A stretch of DNA of 64,000 nt from the NCBI RefSeq assembly GCF_014205685.1, contig NZ_JACIIU010000003.1:186001-250000 (forward strand). Direction: 5' to 3'. Below the pieces are notes generated by a model. It had not been told where the DNA came from. It saw only the letters and a program-made list of their open reading frames with translations, and did not search any database. The first letter of the stretch is position 1; each line of letters begins with the position of its first letter. The position numbers were made by a program, and so were the translations under genes. Shown here one piece after another: positions 17,460-26,664 of this stretch. The DNA comes from Paenochrobactrum gallinarii (GTDB taxonomy: Bacteria > Pseudomonadota > Alphaproteobacteria > Rhizobiales > Rhizobiaceae).

Positions 17460-19013
17460 ATGAACACACCTGTCCTGCAACTCGAAAACATCACCAAACG
17501 CTTCGGCACGCTGACCGCCAATGATAATGTGTCGCTGCACTTGGGCAAAGGTGAGGTTCTGGCATTTTTGGGTGAAAATGGTGCCGGTAAAACCACATTG
17601 ATGAATATTCTCTTCGGCCATTATGTGCCGGATGAGGGACGTGTTTTCATCAAAGGTGAGGCGCTGCCGTTAGGGCGCACGCGTGCTGCCATCAATGCCG
17701 GTGTCGGCATGGTGCATCAGCATTTTACCCTCGCGCCCAATCTCACCGTTTTAGAAAACATCATGACCGGCACGCAAAGCCTGTTCCGGTTGCGCTCCGA
17801 CACCACAACCGCGCGCGCCAAGATCAATTCGATCGCCACCCGTTTCGGCCTGATTGTTGATCCCGATGCACGCCTTGGCGATTTGTCAGTGGGTGAACAA
17901 CAGCGCGTTGAGATTTTAAAAGCGCTTTATAATGATGCTGATATTCTCATTCTGGATGAGCCAACCGCGGTTTTAACCACTCAGGAAGCTGAAACGCTTT
18001 TTGCGACATTAAAAGAAATGGCGCGCCAAGGCCTGTCGCTGATTTTCATCTCGCATAAATTGCATGAGGTGATGTCAGCCGCTGATCGCATCGTTGTTCT
18101 GCGCGGCGGCAAGCTGGTGGCAGAGCGCAATGTGCAAGACACATCAAAGGCGGAACTGGCCGAACTGATGGTCGGGCGGCGTGTGGCACGCCCGGTGCGC
18201 GATGCTGCAACACCGAAGGAAGTGGTGCTTTCGGCCAAAGATTTGAGCGTTGTGGAAAATAAAATCACCCGCCTCGATCAGATCAATTTTGAGCTTCGTG
18301 CCGGTGAAACTCTAGGCATTATCGGCGTTTCTGGCAATGGACAAGCCACCCTTGGCCGCCTCGTCTCCGGCCTTGTCAAACCATCAGGCGGCGTCTTTTC
18401 AATGTTCGGCAATATCGTTGAAATCTACGATCCGCGCCGTTTTGTCTCCCTTGGCCTTGGCCGTATCCCTGAAGACCGCAATAGTGAAGGTGCGGTTGGC
18501 GATCTGACGATTTGGGAAAATGCCGTACTTGAGCGCCTGCATGAGCCGGAATTTTCCAAAGCCGGCCTCGTCAAAGCGCAAGAAGCACGCCGTTTCGCGC
18601 AAACCATTATTGATGGTTTTGATGTGCGCGGCGGCACACCCGACACCCGCATCCGCCTGCTTTCAGGCGGCAATATGCAAAAGCTGATTTTAGGCCGCAA
18701 TCTGGAGCGCACACCGCGCATTCTGATCGCTGCACAGCCAACGCGCGGCCTTGATGAAGGCGCAGTTGCCGCCGTTCATGCCCGCATTCTGGATGCGCGC
18801 CGCGCTGGCGCCGGTGTGTTGCTGATTTCCGAAGATCTGGACGAAACCCTAAGCCTTGCCGACCGCGTACAGGCCATTGTCAAAGGCCGCCTCTCGCCTG
18901 CCCTTGATACCAATGAAGCAGACGCACAAAAACTGGGGCTGATGATGGCCGGAGAGTGGAGCGCGGCAGCTGAGGGCGGCACGAACTTAAAAACACATGA
19001 AGGGCTCAACTGA
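17460..19013 (+). CDS. ABC transporter ATP-binding protein, fused double ATPase (BMP/nucleoside type)
   Basis: A 517-residue protein with two ABC domains in tandem. The first has a complete Walker A (GENGAGKTT, about residue 38), a signature LSVGEQQRVEI and Walker B ILILDEPT. The second is degenerate, as is usual for sugar/nucleoside importers of the YufO/RbsA type: its P-loop is GVSGNGQAT, lacking the Lys, and its Walker B is ILIAAQPT after the signature LLSGGNMQK. The stop overlaps the start of the first permease by one base (TGATG). It powers the importer served by the BMP protein upstream. Confidence 0.93.
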   Translation: MNTPVLQLENITKRFGTLTANDNVSLHLGKGEVLAFLGENGAGKTTLMNILFGHYVPDEGRVFIKGEALPLGRTRAAINAGVGMVHQHFTLAPNLTVLENIMTGTQSLFRLRSDTTTARAKINSIATRFGLIVDPDARLGDLSVGEQQRVEILKALYNDADILILDEPTAVLTTQEAETLFATLKEMARQGLSLIFISHKLHEVMSAADRIVVLRGGKLVAERNVQDTSKAELAELMVGRRVARPVRDAATPKEVVLSAKDLSVVENKITRLDQINFELRAGETLGIIGVSGNGQATLGRLVSGLVKPSGGVFSMFGNIVEIYDPRRFVSLGLGRIPEDRNSEGAVGDLTIWENAVLERLHEPEFSKAGLVKAQEARRFAQTIIDGFDVRGGTPDTRIRLLSGGNMQKLILGRNLERTPRILIAAQPTRGLDEGAVAAVHARILDARRAGAGVLLISEDLDETLSLADRVQAIVKGRLSPALDTNEADAQKLGLMMAGEWSAAAEGGTNLKTHEGLN

Positions 19014-20056
19014 TGCGCATCGAACGTCGTGAACAAAGGCCGATGCTGCTGGTTGCCACTGCACCGCTTCTGGCCGTTATTTCAGCTTTTATTCTGGCAG
19101 GCCTGCTGATTGCGGCCGCCGGTGCGCCGGTGCTGGAATCCTTCCGCCAGATCGCCATTGGCGCTTTCGGCAGTAAATTGTCGATCTCCGAAACACTGAC
19201 CCGCACCACACCGCTGATTTTAACCGGCCTTGCGGCGGCTGTCGCTTTCCGCTCCAAATTGTGGAATATCGGCGCTGAAGGCCAGTTTTATATGGGTGCT
19301 CTGCTGGCGGTTGCTGTCGGCTCGCAATTGAGCCTGCCATCAGCAATTTTCATTCCGCTTTTGCTGATTGCCGGAGCCGTTGCCGGTATGGTCTGGCTGC
19401 TGGTGCCGTTAGGTTTGCGCCTGCGTTTCGGCGTTGATGAAGTGGTCACCACACTTCTTTTAAACTTCGTCGCCGTGCTGATTGTCTCGATGATGATTGA
19501 AGGACCGATGAAAGATCCGATGGCCTTTGGCTGGCCGCAATCAGAACCGGTGCCAAGCAATGCCATGCTGCCCCGCATCATGACTGGTATGCGCCTGCAT
19601 GTCGGGCTTTTGATTGCCATCGCCTTGACTGTCATCATCGCTTATGTACAAAAGCGCACTGTCTTCGGACTTGAATCAAAAGCAGCTGGTCTTAATCCGG
19701 CAGCGGCCGTTTTTGCCGGTGTGCCTTTAGCTAAAACACTGATTAAAGTTGCCTGCATCTCCGGTGGTCTGGCAGGTCTTGCCGGTGCCATTCAGGTGAT
19801 GGGCGTCAAAGGCTATGTTACCACCGATTTGTCACCCGGCTTTGGCTATTCCGGTATTATCGTCGCGATGCTTGCCAATCTTAATCCGATTGGCGCAATC
19901 TTTGCCGCCCTTTTTGCCGCCGCGATGTTTGTCGGTGCTGACGGCATGAGCCGCGCCATCGGCATTCCAAGCTTCATTGCCGATGTGACGGTTGCACTTT
20001 CACTGCTGACCATGCTGGTCGCCCTTTTCTTCACTCAGTACAGGATCACACGATGA
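19013..20056 (+). CDS. ABC transporter permease (BMP/nucleoside type), subunit 1
   Basis: A 347-residue membrane protein of the BPD_transp_2 family, with about ten hydrophobic segments. The conserved region KLWNIGAEGQFYMGALLAVAVG (about residues 80-101) is typical of the YufP-type permease of nucleoside and simple-sugar ABC importers, as is LNPAAAVFAGVPLAKTLIKVACISGGLAGLAGA near 222. It starts one base into the ATPase stop and ends with an ATGA overlap with the second permease, so all three are tightly coupled. Confidence 0.92.
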   Translation: MRIERREQRPMLLVATAPLLAVISAFILAGLLIAAAGAPVLESFRQIAIGAFGSKLSISETLTRTTPLILTGLAAAVAFRSKLWNIGAEGQFYMGALLAVAVGSQLSLPSAIFIPLLLIAGAVAGMVWLLVPLGLRLRFGVDEVVTTLLLNFVAVLIVSMMIEGPMKDPMAFGWPQSEPVPSNAMLPRIMTGMRLHVGLLIAIALTVIIAYVQKRTVFGLESKAAGLNPAAAVFAGVPLAKTLIKVACISGGLAGLAGAIQVMGVKGYVTTDLSPGFGYSGIIVAMLANLNPIGAIFAALFAAAMFVGADGMSRAIGIPSFIADVTVALSLLTMLVALFFTQYRITR

Positions 20057-20997
20057 CGGAAATTTTCGACATCCTCGTTTCCGCCGGTCTATGGGCTTCT
20101 GTCCTGCGTATCGCCACACCCTTGATTTTCGGCACATTGGGCGCGCTTTTCTGCGAACGCTCCGGCGTGCTCAATCTCGGAATTGAAGGTATTATGACCT
20201 TTGGCGCGATGATTGGCTGGCTCGCCGTTTTCAATGGGGCCGACCTTTGGACAGGCGTGCTGGTAGCAGCCCTTTGCGGTGCCCTATTCGGCCTGCTTCA
20301 CGCAGCACTCACTGTGCCTCTTGGTCTTTCCCAACATGTGGTTGGCCTTGGCATTACGCTTTTTGCCTCAAGCTTAAGCTATTTTCTGTTCCGCTTGCTG
20401 GTGCCGGTGTCTTCAAGCCCGCCATCGGTCACGCCGTTTCAGCCGCTGCAATTGCCTATCCTGAAAGACATTCCGTTTTTGGGTGAAGTTTTTGCCGTGC
20501 AAACAGCCCTCACCTATATTGCCATTCCACTGGCGCTGTTGCTGGCTTATGTGCTGTTCCATACGCCCTTAGGCCTTGCCATCCGCATGACCGGTGAAAA
20601 CCCGCATGCAGCCGAGGCACAAGGTATCAACCCGATCCGTGTGCGTATTTTCTCGATCATGTTCGGCAGTGCGCTGATGGCTGTGGGCGGTGCATTTCTG
20701 ACACTTTCCGCGTTCAACAGCTTTTTCCCGACCATGATGCAGGGACGAGGCTGGGTGTGCATCGCATTGGTGGTCTTTGCCTCATGGAAGCCCGTACGCG
20801 CGCTTGTCGGCGCTTTGCTGTTTGCGCTCTTTGATGCGTTTCAGCTGCGTTTGCAGACCGTCTATGGCAAGATGATCCCTTATCAGTTGTTTCTGATGAT
20901 CCCTTACATCATGTCGATTGTAGCGCTTGTTGTGATGGCACGTCGTGCCCGTGTGCCGCAAGCCTTGATGCAGCCTTATCGCCGCGGCGAAAGATAA
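20053..20997 (+). CDS. ABC transporter permease (BMP/nucleoside type), subunit 2
   Basis: A 314-residue BPD_transp_2 permease, the YufQ-type partner of the preceding subunit. Family features are SGVLNLGIEGIMTFGAMIGW near residue 37 and RMTGENPHAAEAQGINPIRVRI near 177, the coupling region for the ATPase. It begins with ATGA overlapping the upstream stop and closes the operon; a strong symmetric terminator follows at 21025. Confidence 0.92.
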   Translation: MTEIFDILVSAGLWASVLRIATPLIFGTLGALFCERSGVLNLGIEGIMTFGAMIGWLAVFNGADLWTGVLVAALCGALFGLLHAALTVPLGLSQHVVGLGITLFASSLSYFLFRLLVPVSSSPPSVTPFQPLQLPILKDIPFLGEVFAVQTALTYIAIPLALLLAYVLFHTPLGLAIRMTGENPHAAEAQGINPIRVRIFSIMFGSALMAVGGAFLTLSAFNSFFPTMMQGRGWVCIALVVFASWKPVRALVGALLFALFDAFQLRLQTVYGKMIPYQLFLMIPYIMSIVALVVMARRARVPQALMQPYRRGER

Positions 20998-21024
20998 GTA
21001 CAATCGATAAAAATTGAACAAACA

Positions 21025-21053
21025 AAAACGGCGCCCTTTTGAGGCGCCGTTTT
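21025..21053. terminator. Bidirectional intrinsic terminator
   Basis: AAAACGGCGCC (21025-21035) pairs with GGCGCCGTTTT (21043-21053) around a seven-base loop, with A and T tracts on the outer sides. It lies between the convergent nucleoside transporter operon and typA and can serve both strands. Confidence 0.85.
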
Positions 21054-21070
21054 TATAGTTATTCTTTTGA

Positions 21071-22894
21071 TCAGTTACCGCCTGAGCGGCTCTTTTCAAA
21101 GCGCTTACGCTCGTTTGAATCGAGGTAGAGCTTACGCAGACGAATTGATTTTGGAGTAACTTCCACCAATTCATCATCCTGAATCCACGACAGAGCGCGT
21201 TCCAAAGTCATGCGGATCGGCGGTGTCAGCTTCACAGCTTCATCCTTACCGGATGCACGAACGTTGGTGAGCTTCTTGCCCTTCAATACGTTCACTTCCA
21301 GATCGTTGTCGCGGGAGTGAATACCGATCAGCATACCGGCATAAACTTTTGCACCTGCATCAATGATCATCGGGCCACGATCTTCAAGGTTGAAGAGTGC
21401 GTAAGCAACAGCTTCACCCTGATCGTTGGAGATCAGAACACCATTGCTGCGGCCTTCGATTTCGCCCTTATACGGCTGGTAATCATGGAACAGACGGTTC
21501 ATGATTGCTGTACCGCGTGTATCGGTCAGAAGTTCTGACTGATAACCGATCAGGCCGCGGGTCGGCGCATGGAACACCAGACGAACGCGATCACCACCGG
21601 ATGGACGCAGTTCAACCATTTCAGCTTTGCGTTCAGACATTTTCTGAACCACAACGCCTGAATGTTCTTCATCAACGTCGATCACAACTTCTTCAATAGG
21701 CTCAAGCTTTTCACCGTTTTCGCCTTCGCGCATCACAACGCGCGGACGGGAAACACCAAGCTCAAAACCTTCACGGCGCATGTTTTCGATGAGAACTGCG
21801 AGCTGCAATTCACCACGGCCGGACACAAAGAAGGAATCCTTTTCGCTGGATTCTTCGATGCTCAAAGCAACACTGCCTTCAGCTTCTTTCATCAAGCGGT
21901 CGCGGATCATACGGCTGGTAACTTTGTCACCTTCCGTACCAGCCAGCGGGCTGTCATTGACGATGAAGGACATGGTCACGGTTGGCGGATCAATCGGCTG
22001 AGCCTGCAAGGCTTCCGAAATGGACGGATCGCAGAATGTGTCTGCAACAGTACCTTTTGAAAGACCGGCAATCGCGACGATATCGCCTGCAAATGCTTCT
22101 TCAACCGGCTGACGTTCAATACCACGGAATGCCAGCACGCGGGAGGCGCGGCCGTTTTCCAGAACTGTACCGTCCTGCGCCAGAACTTTTACGCTCTGGT
22201 TTGGCTTGATCGAACCGGAAGCAATACGACCGGTGATGATACGACCCAAAAACGGATCAGCTTCCAGAATGGTACCGATCATGCGGAACGGACCTTCCTG
22301 AACCTTAGGCGCAGGAACGTGCTGCAGCACGAGGTCAAACAATGGTGCCAGACCCTGATCTTTAGGGCCTTCCGGATTTGCAGCCATCCAGCCGTTACGG
22401 CCTGAACCATAAAGGATCGGGAAGTCGAGCTGTTCGTCGGTTGCATCCAATGCTGCAAACAGATCGAAAACTTCGTCGACGACTTCTTCATGACGGCCAT
22501 CAGGACGGTCAATTTTGTTGATCGCGACGATTGGCTTCAAACCAACTTTAAGCGCCTTACCAACGACGAATTTCGTCTGTGGCATCGGGCCTTCAGCGGA
22601 GTCGACAAGAACGATAACACCATCAACCATATTCAGGATACGCTCAACCTCACCACCGAAGTCGGCGTGGCCCGGTGTATCGACGATATTGATGCGTGTG
22701 TCTTTCCAAATAACCGAAGTTGCTTTGGCAAGAATGGTGATGCCGCGTTCGCGTTCGATATCGCCGGAGTCCATCATACGTTCAGCAACGCGTTGATTGT
22801 CGCGGAATGAGCCGCCTTGCTTCAGCAGCTCGTCCACCAACGTGGTTTTGCCATGATCGACGTGTGCGATAATAGCGATATTGCGCAATTCCAT
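21071..22894 (-). CDS. typA: Translational GTPase TypA/BipA
   Basis: A complete 607-residue TypA/BipA, a ribosome-binding GTPase of the EF-G superfamily important in stress and cold growth and in late assembly of the large subunit. The G motifs are clear: [14 protein letters not shown] (G1, residues 10-23), the switch-region [12 protein letters not shown] (G3) and NKIDRP (G4). Domains II, III and V follow, and the TypA-specific C-terminal region ([32 protein letters not shown]) is intact. The ATG at 22894 has an AGGAGA site seven to eight bases upstream. The 224-bp region before it contains paired arms described separately. Confidence 0.97.
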   Translation of the reverse strand: MELRNIAIIAHVDHGKTTLVDELLKQGGSFRDNQRVAERMMDSGDIERERGITILAKATSVIWKDTRINIVDTPGHADFGGEVERILNMVDGVIVLVDSAEGPMPQTKFVVGKALKVGLKPIVAINKIDRPDGRHEEVVDEVFDLFAALDATDEQLDFPILYGSGRNGWMAANPEGPKDQGLAPLFDLVLQHVPAPKVQEGPFRMIGTILEADPFLGRIITGRIASGSIKPNQSVKVLAQDGTVLENGRASRVLAFRGIERQPVEEAFAGDIVAIAGLSKGTVADTFCDPSISEALQAQPIDPPTVTMSFIVNDSPLAGTEGDKVTSRMIRDRLMKEAEGSVALSIEESSEKDSFFVSGRGELQLAVLIENMRREGFELGVSRPRVVMREGENGEKLEPIEEVVIDVDEEHSGVVVQKMSERKAEMVELRPSGGDRVRLVFHAPTRGLIGYQSELLTDTRGTAIMNRLFHDYQPYKGEIEGRSNGVLISNDQGEAVAYALFNLEDRGPMIIDAGAKVYAGMLIGIHSRDNDLEVNVLKGKKLTNVRASGKDEAVKLTPPIRMTLERALSWIQDDELVEVTPKSIRLRKLYLDSNERKRFEKSRSGGN

Positions 22895-22931
22895 AGGAGA
22901 TCACTTCTATTATGGGGTTTAGGGCGGCACT

Positions 22932-23047
22932 AAAGAGCACGGCCATGTAATGACGCGCTCTTTACATGTTTTTTTGCATTTTTAAAAGGGGCAGCGCAGA
23001 TTAAAGCAATTTGCAGCAGCAGATACACAGGCAAGCTGCTTTAATCT
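22932..23047 (-). promoter_or_regulatory. Structured leader region upstream of typA
   Basis: Three inverted repeats lie in the 224 bp between mgtE and typA. AAAGAGC (22932-22938) pairs with GCTCTTT (22957-22963). CATGTAA (22944-22950) pairs with TTACATG (22962-22968). These arms interleave and share two bases, so they must be alternatives or form a pseudoknot. AGATTAAAGCA (22998-23008) pairs with TGCTTTAATCT (23037-23047), with inner TTGC/GCAA pairs. On the plus strand this last hairpin is followed by TTTGTTTTT. Just beyond it ATGCATGTC (23057-23065) and GACATGCAT (23084-23092) form a further dyad. A regulated 5' leader for typA is the simplest idea. Confidence 0.4.
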
Positions 23048-23118
23048 TTTGTTTTTATGCATGTCTTTATACAATTTAAAGGTGACATGCATTTTACAAT
23101 ATTCTGCCCCAGTTGAGA

Positions 23119-24498
23119 CTATAACAGGGTTCCTGACAGGATCGCGAGCGCGACACTGAAATAGATAACAAGCCCTGTTACGTCCACGAGAGTCGCCACA
23201 AAGGGCGCAGACGCACTGGCCGGATCAAAGCCCAGCCTTTGCATGATAAAGGGTAGCATCGAGCCGACAACAGAGCCGAATGTGACGATACAAACAAGCG
23301 CCAGTCCGACAGTCGCAGCAATCAGATACCAGTAAGTACCGTAATCATAGAAGCCGAGCATTTGCCAGCTGACGATACGGGTGACACCGATAAGACCTAA
23401 GAAACTGCCAAGAGCGATACCGGCAGGCAGTTCGCGCAAGGCCACACGCCACCAGTCACGAAGTTTCACATCCTGCAATGCAAGCGCACGAATGATCAGT
23501 GAGGTTGCCTGCGAACCTGAGTTACCGCCCGAGCTCATAATCAGCGGGATGAAGAGCGTCAGAACAATCGCTTTTTCCAGCTCAACTTCATAATGCTGCA
23601 TCGCACTGGCGGTGAGCATTTCACTTAAGAACAGGACACCCAGCCAGCCAGCGCGCTTTTTCAGCATCTGGCCAAAGCCGATCTGCATGTAAGGCTTATC
23701 CAGCGCTTCCATACCACCGAACTTATAGGTGTCTTCACTCATTTCGTGGGTCATCGCGTCAAGCACGTCATCCACGGTCACAATGCCAATAACATGGCGC
23801 TGCTCGTCAACCACTGGCACAGCCAGCAAGTCGTGCTTACGGAAAAGCTGTGCCAGATCTTCACGGTCAGTCAGCGGCGAAATCGCCACCGGATCCTGAT
23901 CGCGGCTGACAGTGATGATCAGTTCATCCGGCTGACACATAATCAGGCGGCGCAGTGTCACCACGCGCTGCAAGACTTTTGTGTTCGGATCAACCACATA
24001 GATAGCGTAAACTGTCTCGCGGGAGCGCTCAACCTGACGAATATAAGTCAGTGTCTGCGCAACCGTCCAATTGGCAGGCACTGCGATGAACTCAATCGTC
24101 ATCAGACTACCGGCCGTGTTAGGCGCATAGCCCATCAATTTCTTCAGCGCGACCTTGGTTTCAAGAGCGAGCAGAGGAAATAAATGGTTACGTTCCGGTT
24201 CATCCAAGGCCTGAAAAACGTCTGTCGCGCGGTCAGCGGACATCGCATCAAGCAAGAGAGAAGCCACTGCCGGCGGCAGCATGGCAATAATTGGTGCCGC
24301 TTCGTTTAATTCCGGCTGATCAAGCAGGCGCACGGCATGATCCTGCGAGAGTTGCGATACAACTTGCACAGCATCATCTAATCCAAGTTCATTGACCACT
24401 TCCACTGCATCAGCAGTGCGCATGGTTTCGATTTTTTGAACAATTACAGCGGCCGGCAAATCAGCCAAGTTCAATACTTCCGGTGTAAAATCGGTCAT
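23119..24498 (-). CDS. mgtE: Magnesium transporter MgtE
   Basis: A 459-residue MgtE, a Mg2+-gated channel in the inner membrane. In order: an alpha-helical MgtE_N domain (about 10-120, repeated short motifs such as DQPELNEAAPIIAML), a pair of CBS domains (about 130-255) that sense Mg2+, a connecting helix, and five membrane helices (about 280-455). The pore region LIMSSGGNSGSQATSLIIRALAL and ELPAGIALG are typical. ATG 24498 has AAAGG upstream and gives a family-like N-terminus; an in-frame start at 24552 would add eighteen residues with no family support. There is no obvious terminator before typA downstream. Confidence 0.95.
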   Translation of the reverse strand: MTDFTPEVLNLADLPAAVIVQKIETMRTADAVEVVNELGLDDAVQVVSQLSQDHAVRLLDQPELNEAAPIIAMLPPAVASLLLDAMSADRATDVFQALDEPERNHLFPLLALETKVALKKLMGYAPNTAGSLMTIEFIAVPANWTVAQTLTYIRQVERSRETVYAIYVVDPNTKVLQRVVTLRRLIMCQPDELIITVSRDQDPVAISPLTDREDLAQLFRKHDLLAVPVVDEQRHVIGIVTVDDVLDAMTHEMSEDTYKFGGMEALDKPYMQIGFGQMLKKRAGWLGVLFLSEMLTASAMQHYEVELEKAIVLTLFIPLIMSSGGNSGSQATSLIIRALALQDVKLRDWWRVALRELPAGIALGSFLGLIGVTRIVSWQMLGFYDYGTYWYLIAATVGLALVCIVTFGSVVGSMLPFIMQRLGFDPASASAPFVATLVDVTGLVIYFSVALAILSGTLL

Positions 24499-24767
24499 AG
24501 GTTTGCCTTTCTGTCGATCCGCCGCCAATGGCAGATCGTGCAAACCGACCAAAAACGATCAGATCACGATGCCGTTGACGGCTGGCACAATCGACTGTGA
24601 CTGTCGCTGGGCATAAGAGCATAGACTCCGGTTGGTTGATGCAGGCAATGCGAAATAAAATTACCTACGCCGCGCTGTGTGGGCTTTGTCGCATTTAATG
24701 TCAAGACATCAATGTTTCAAGCCGCAACATCTAAGCTTTAGTGAGGCTTTTTTGCACTTATGACAGT

Positions 24768-26057
24768 TTAGCGCAAAATAACGGGCGGTAAGGGCGGTAA
24801 TCTGCGCCATAAAATATAGCTGCCCATTGCCAGCACACCGAATGACGGGATCAGCAATGCCATTGCAAAAAGCGGATCGCTTAAAGTGGCAGCAACTGAA
24901 CCGCCAACCAGACCACCACTCATCTGAAAAAAGCCCATCAAGGCCGATGCAGAACCGGCCATTTGCGGAAAAGGCGCCATTCCGGCGGAGGTCATTTGCG
25001 GCATAACAAAGGCAATCCCGAAAGCATAGCAAGCCATCGGCAGCATCACCCGCAGATAGGTCGGCTCAAACAGGCTGAGCATGGTGATAATCATCGCACT
25101 TGCAGCCAGAATAATCACATAGCCGGCCGTCGCCAGTTCACGCGCACCAAAGCGCCCCATCAGCACCCGAAACAGTAACCCGCCGCTCAGATAAAAACTG
25201 GTCTGCAATAAAAGACCAAGGCCGAACTCTGTCGGGCTCAAGCCGATTTTCTGCATCAGCACAAAAGGCAAAATGGTTGCGGCTGTATAAAGCGCACCGG
25301 TGGCTCCAGCCACCGCCAAAGTCGGATACATGAAATGGCGGCTGCGCAACAAGCGTCCGTAAGCAGATAAAAGCGGCTTGATATGAAGACGTGTGCGATC
25401 CGGCGTTCCGGTTTCGCGAATGACAAAAACAGCTGTCAGCACCACGGCAAGTCCGAGCAGAACCATAATGACAAAAATAGCGTGCCAGCCGAAATAATGC
25501 ATGGTCAGGCCACCAAGGGTTGGCGACACGGCAGGCCCCACTGCAATGACAATACCGATGAGATTCATCACCCGCGCCGATGCTTCATTGGTGAAAAGAT
25601 CACGCACCATGGCACGCGAAACAGTAACCCCAACAGCTGCGCCAACGCCTTGGAAAAAGCGCGCGACCAGCAGTGTTTCAATATTACTGGATAATAAAGC
25701 GGCAACACTGGCAATCAGATAAACCAGCATATAGCCGATGGTGACGGGTCTGCGGCCCCAACCATCTGCCATTGGCCCGCACACCAATTGTGCCAGACAA
25801 AAACCGCCAAAGAAGGTGGATAATGTCAGTTTGACCATCGCTTCAGTGGTGCCGAAAGCCTGCACAATCTCCGGCATTGCGGGCGTATAAAGCCCCATTG
25901 AAACCGCACCGATAGCAGCGATAAAACCACCAACCACGCCGACCAGACGCTCACTCATGACAGGTGCAGCATTTTCGGTTTCATCCGGAATAATTTTATG
26001 TTCCGCAGCGTCTTGCTTTTCGACTGCCTGCCTAGTGTCCGCCAAAGCCTTATCCAT
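24768..26057 (-). CDS. Bcr/CflA-type MFS multidrug efflux transporter
   Basis: A 12-helix major facilitator of the Bcr/CflA drug:H+ antiporter type. After a polar cytoplasmic N-terminus of about 40 residues come GFIAAIGAVSMGLYTPAMPEIV, then the MFS motif A GPMADGWGRRPVTI after helix 2, VARFFQGVGAAVGVTVSRAMVRDLF in helix 4, and the motif C region with GPAVSPTLGG in helix 5. ATG 26057 is preferred for its AGGG site seven bases upstream; ATG 26063 and GTG 26093 (which overlaps the MarR stop) are alternatives. It lies directly downstream of a MarR regulator on the same strand, an arrangement typical of regulator-controlled drug efflux. The substrate is unknown. Confidence 0.9.
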   Translation of the reverse strand: MDKALADTRQAVEKQDAAEHKIIPDETENAAPVMSERLVGVVGGFIAAIGAVSMGLYTPAMPEIVQAFGTTEAMVKLTLSTFFGGFCLAQLVCGPMADGWGRRPVTIGYMLVYLIASVAALLSSNIETLLVARFFQGVGAAVGVTVSRAMVRDLFTNEASARVMNLIGIVIAVGPAVSPTLGGLTMHYFGWHAIFVIMVLLGLAVVLTAVFVIRETGTPDRTRLHIKPLLSAYGRLLRSRHFMYPTLAVAGATGALYTAATILPFVLMQKIGLSPTEFGLGLLLQTSFYLSGGLLFRVLMGRFGARELATAGYVIILAASAMIITMLSLFEPTYLRVMLPMACYAFGIAFVMPQMTSAGMAPFPQMAGSASALMGFFQMSGGLVGGSVAATLSDPLFAMALLIPSFGVLAMGSYILWRRLPPLPPVILR

Positions 26058-26085
26058 CTTCATGCCCTGTCTGCTGCCTGCTGTT

Positions 26086-26538
26086 TCAGCCACGCAACCG
26101 TTGGGTTAGGTTTTCACGGATGATCTGCAATTGACCAATGAGTTTGTCCCACTCACGCTGACCAATCATCGATGTCACCAATTCACGGGCGCTGTGCGAA
26201 ATATCATCGACCACATCAAGCACATGCCCTGCGGCATCGGTGAGCGCTACAAGTTTGGCGCGCCGGTCAACGGGATCAGCCTCACGGATCACCAATCCGG
26301 CCTTCTCCAAACGATCAAGATAGCTTGAAACTGTCATTGCTTCGATGCCCATATGCTCGGCCAAAACAGTTTGGCGCACAGGTGCATGGCGGGCAGTGTG
26401 CATCAGTGTGCGCGCTTCCGCTGCCGTCAAATCCAACCCAGCATCGGCAATACGTCTGTCGATTTCAGCGCGGTAAAGACGGGCAATATCATTGATCAAA
26501 AAGCCGAAGGCATTCGGATTATAGCGTTGGGTCGGCAT
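26086..26538 (-). CDS. MarR family transcriptional regulator
   Basis: A 150-residue winged-helix protein of the MarR family. The DNA-binding core shows VRQTVLAEHMGIEAMTVSSYLDRLEKAGLVIREADPVDRRAKLVALTD, with the recognition helix at TVSSYLDRL and the wing DRRAK. N- and C-terminal helices form the dimer interface. It is 28 bp upstream of the MFS efflux gene on the same strand and probably represses both. The 126-bp region before it, shared with the divergent peptidase gene, has TAAG-N5-CTTA at 26558-26570, a weak candidate operator. Confidence 0.9.
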   Translation of the reverse strand: MPTQRYNPNAFGFLINDIARLYRAEIDRRIADAGLDLTAAEARTLMHTARHAPVRQTVLAEHMGIEAMTVSSYLDRLEKAGLVIREADPVDRRAKLVALTDAAGHVLDVVDDISHSARELVTSMIGQREWDKLIGQLQIIRENLTQRLRG

Positions 26539-26664
26539 TCATAGAGCCTCCATATAGTAAGGCTCACTTATTATTTTCTTACATTTCCGTCAAGCGTCAC
26601 CTTGTGAGGCTGCCGATAAAGGCTTAAGTCAGATGAAAACAATCAGCATCGGAGCGAGCCGTTC

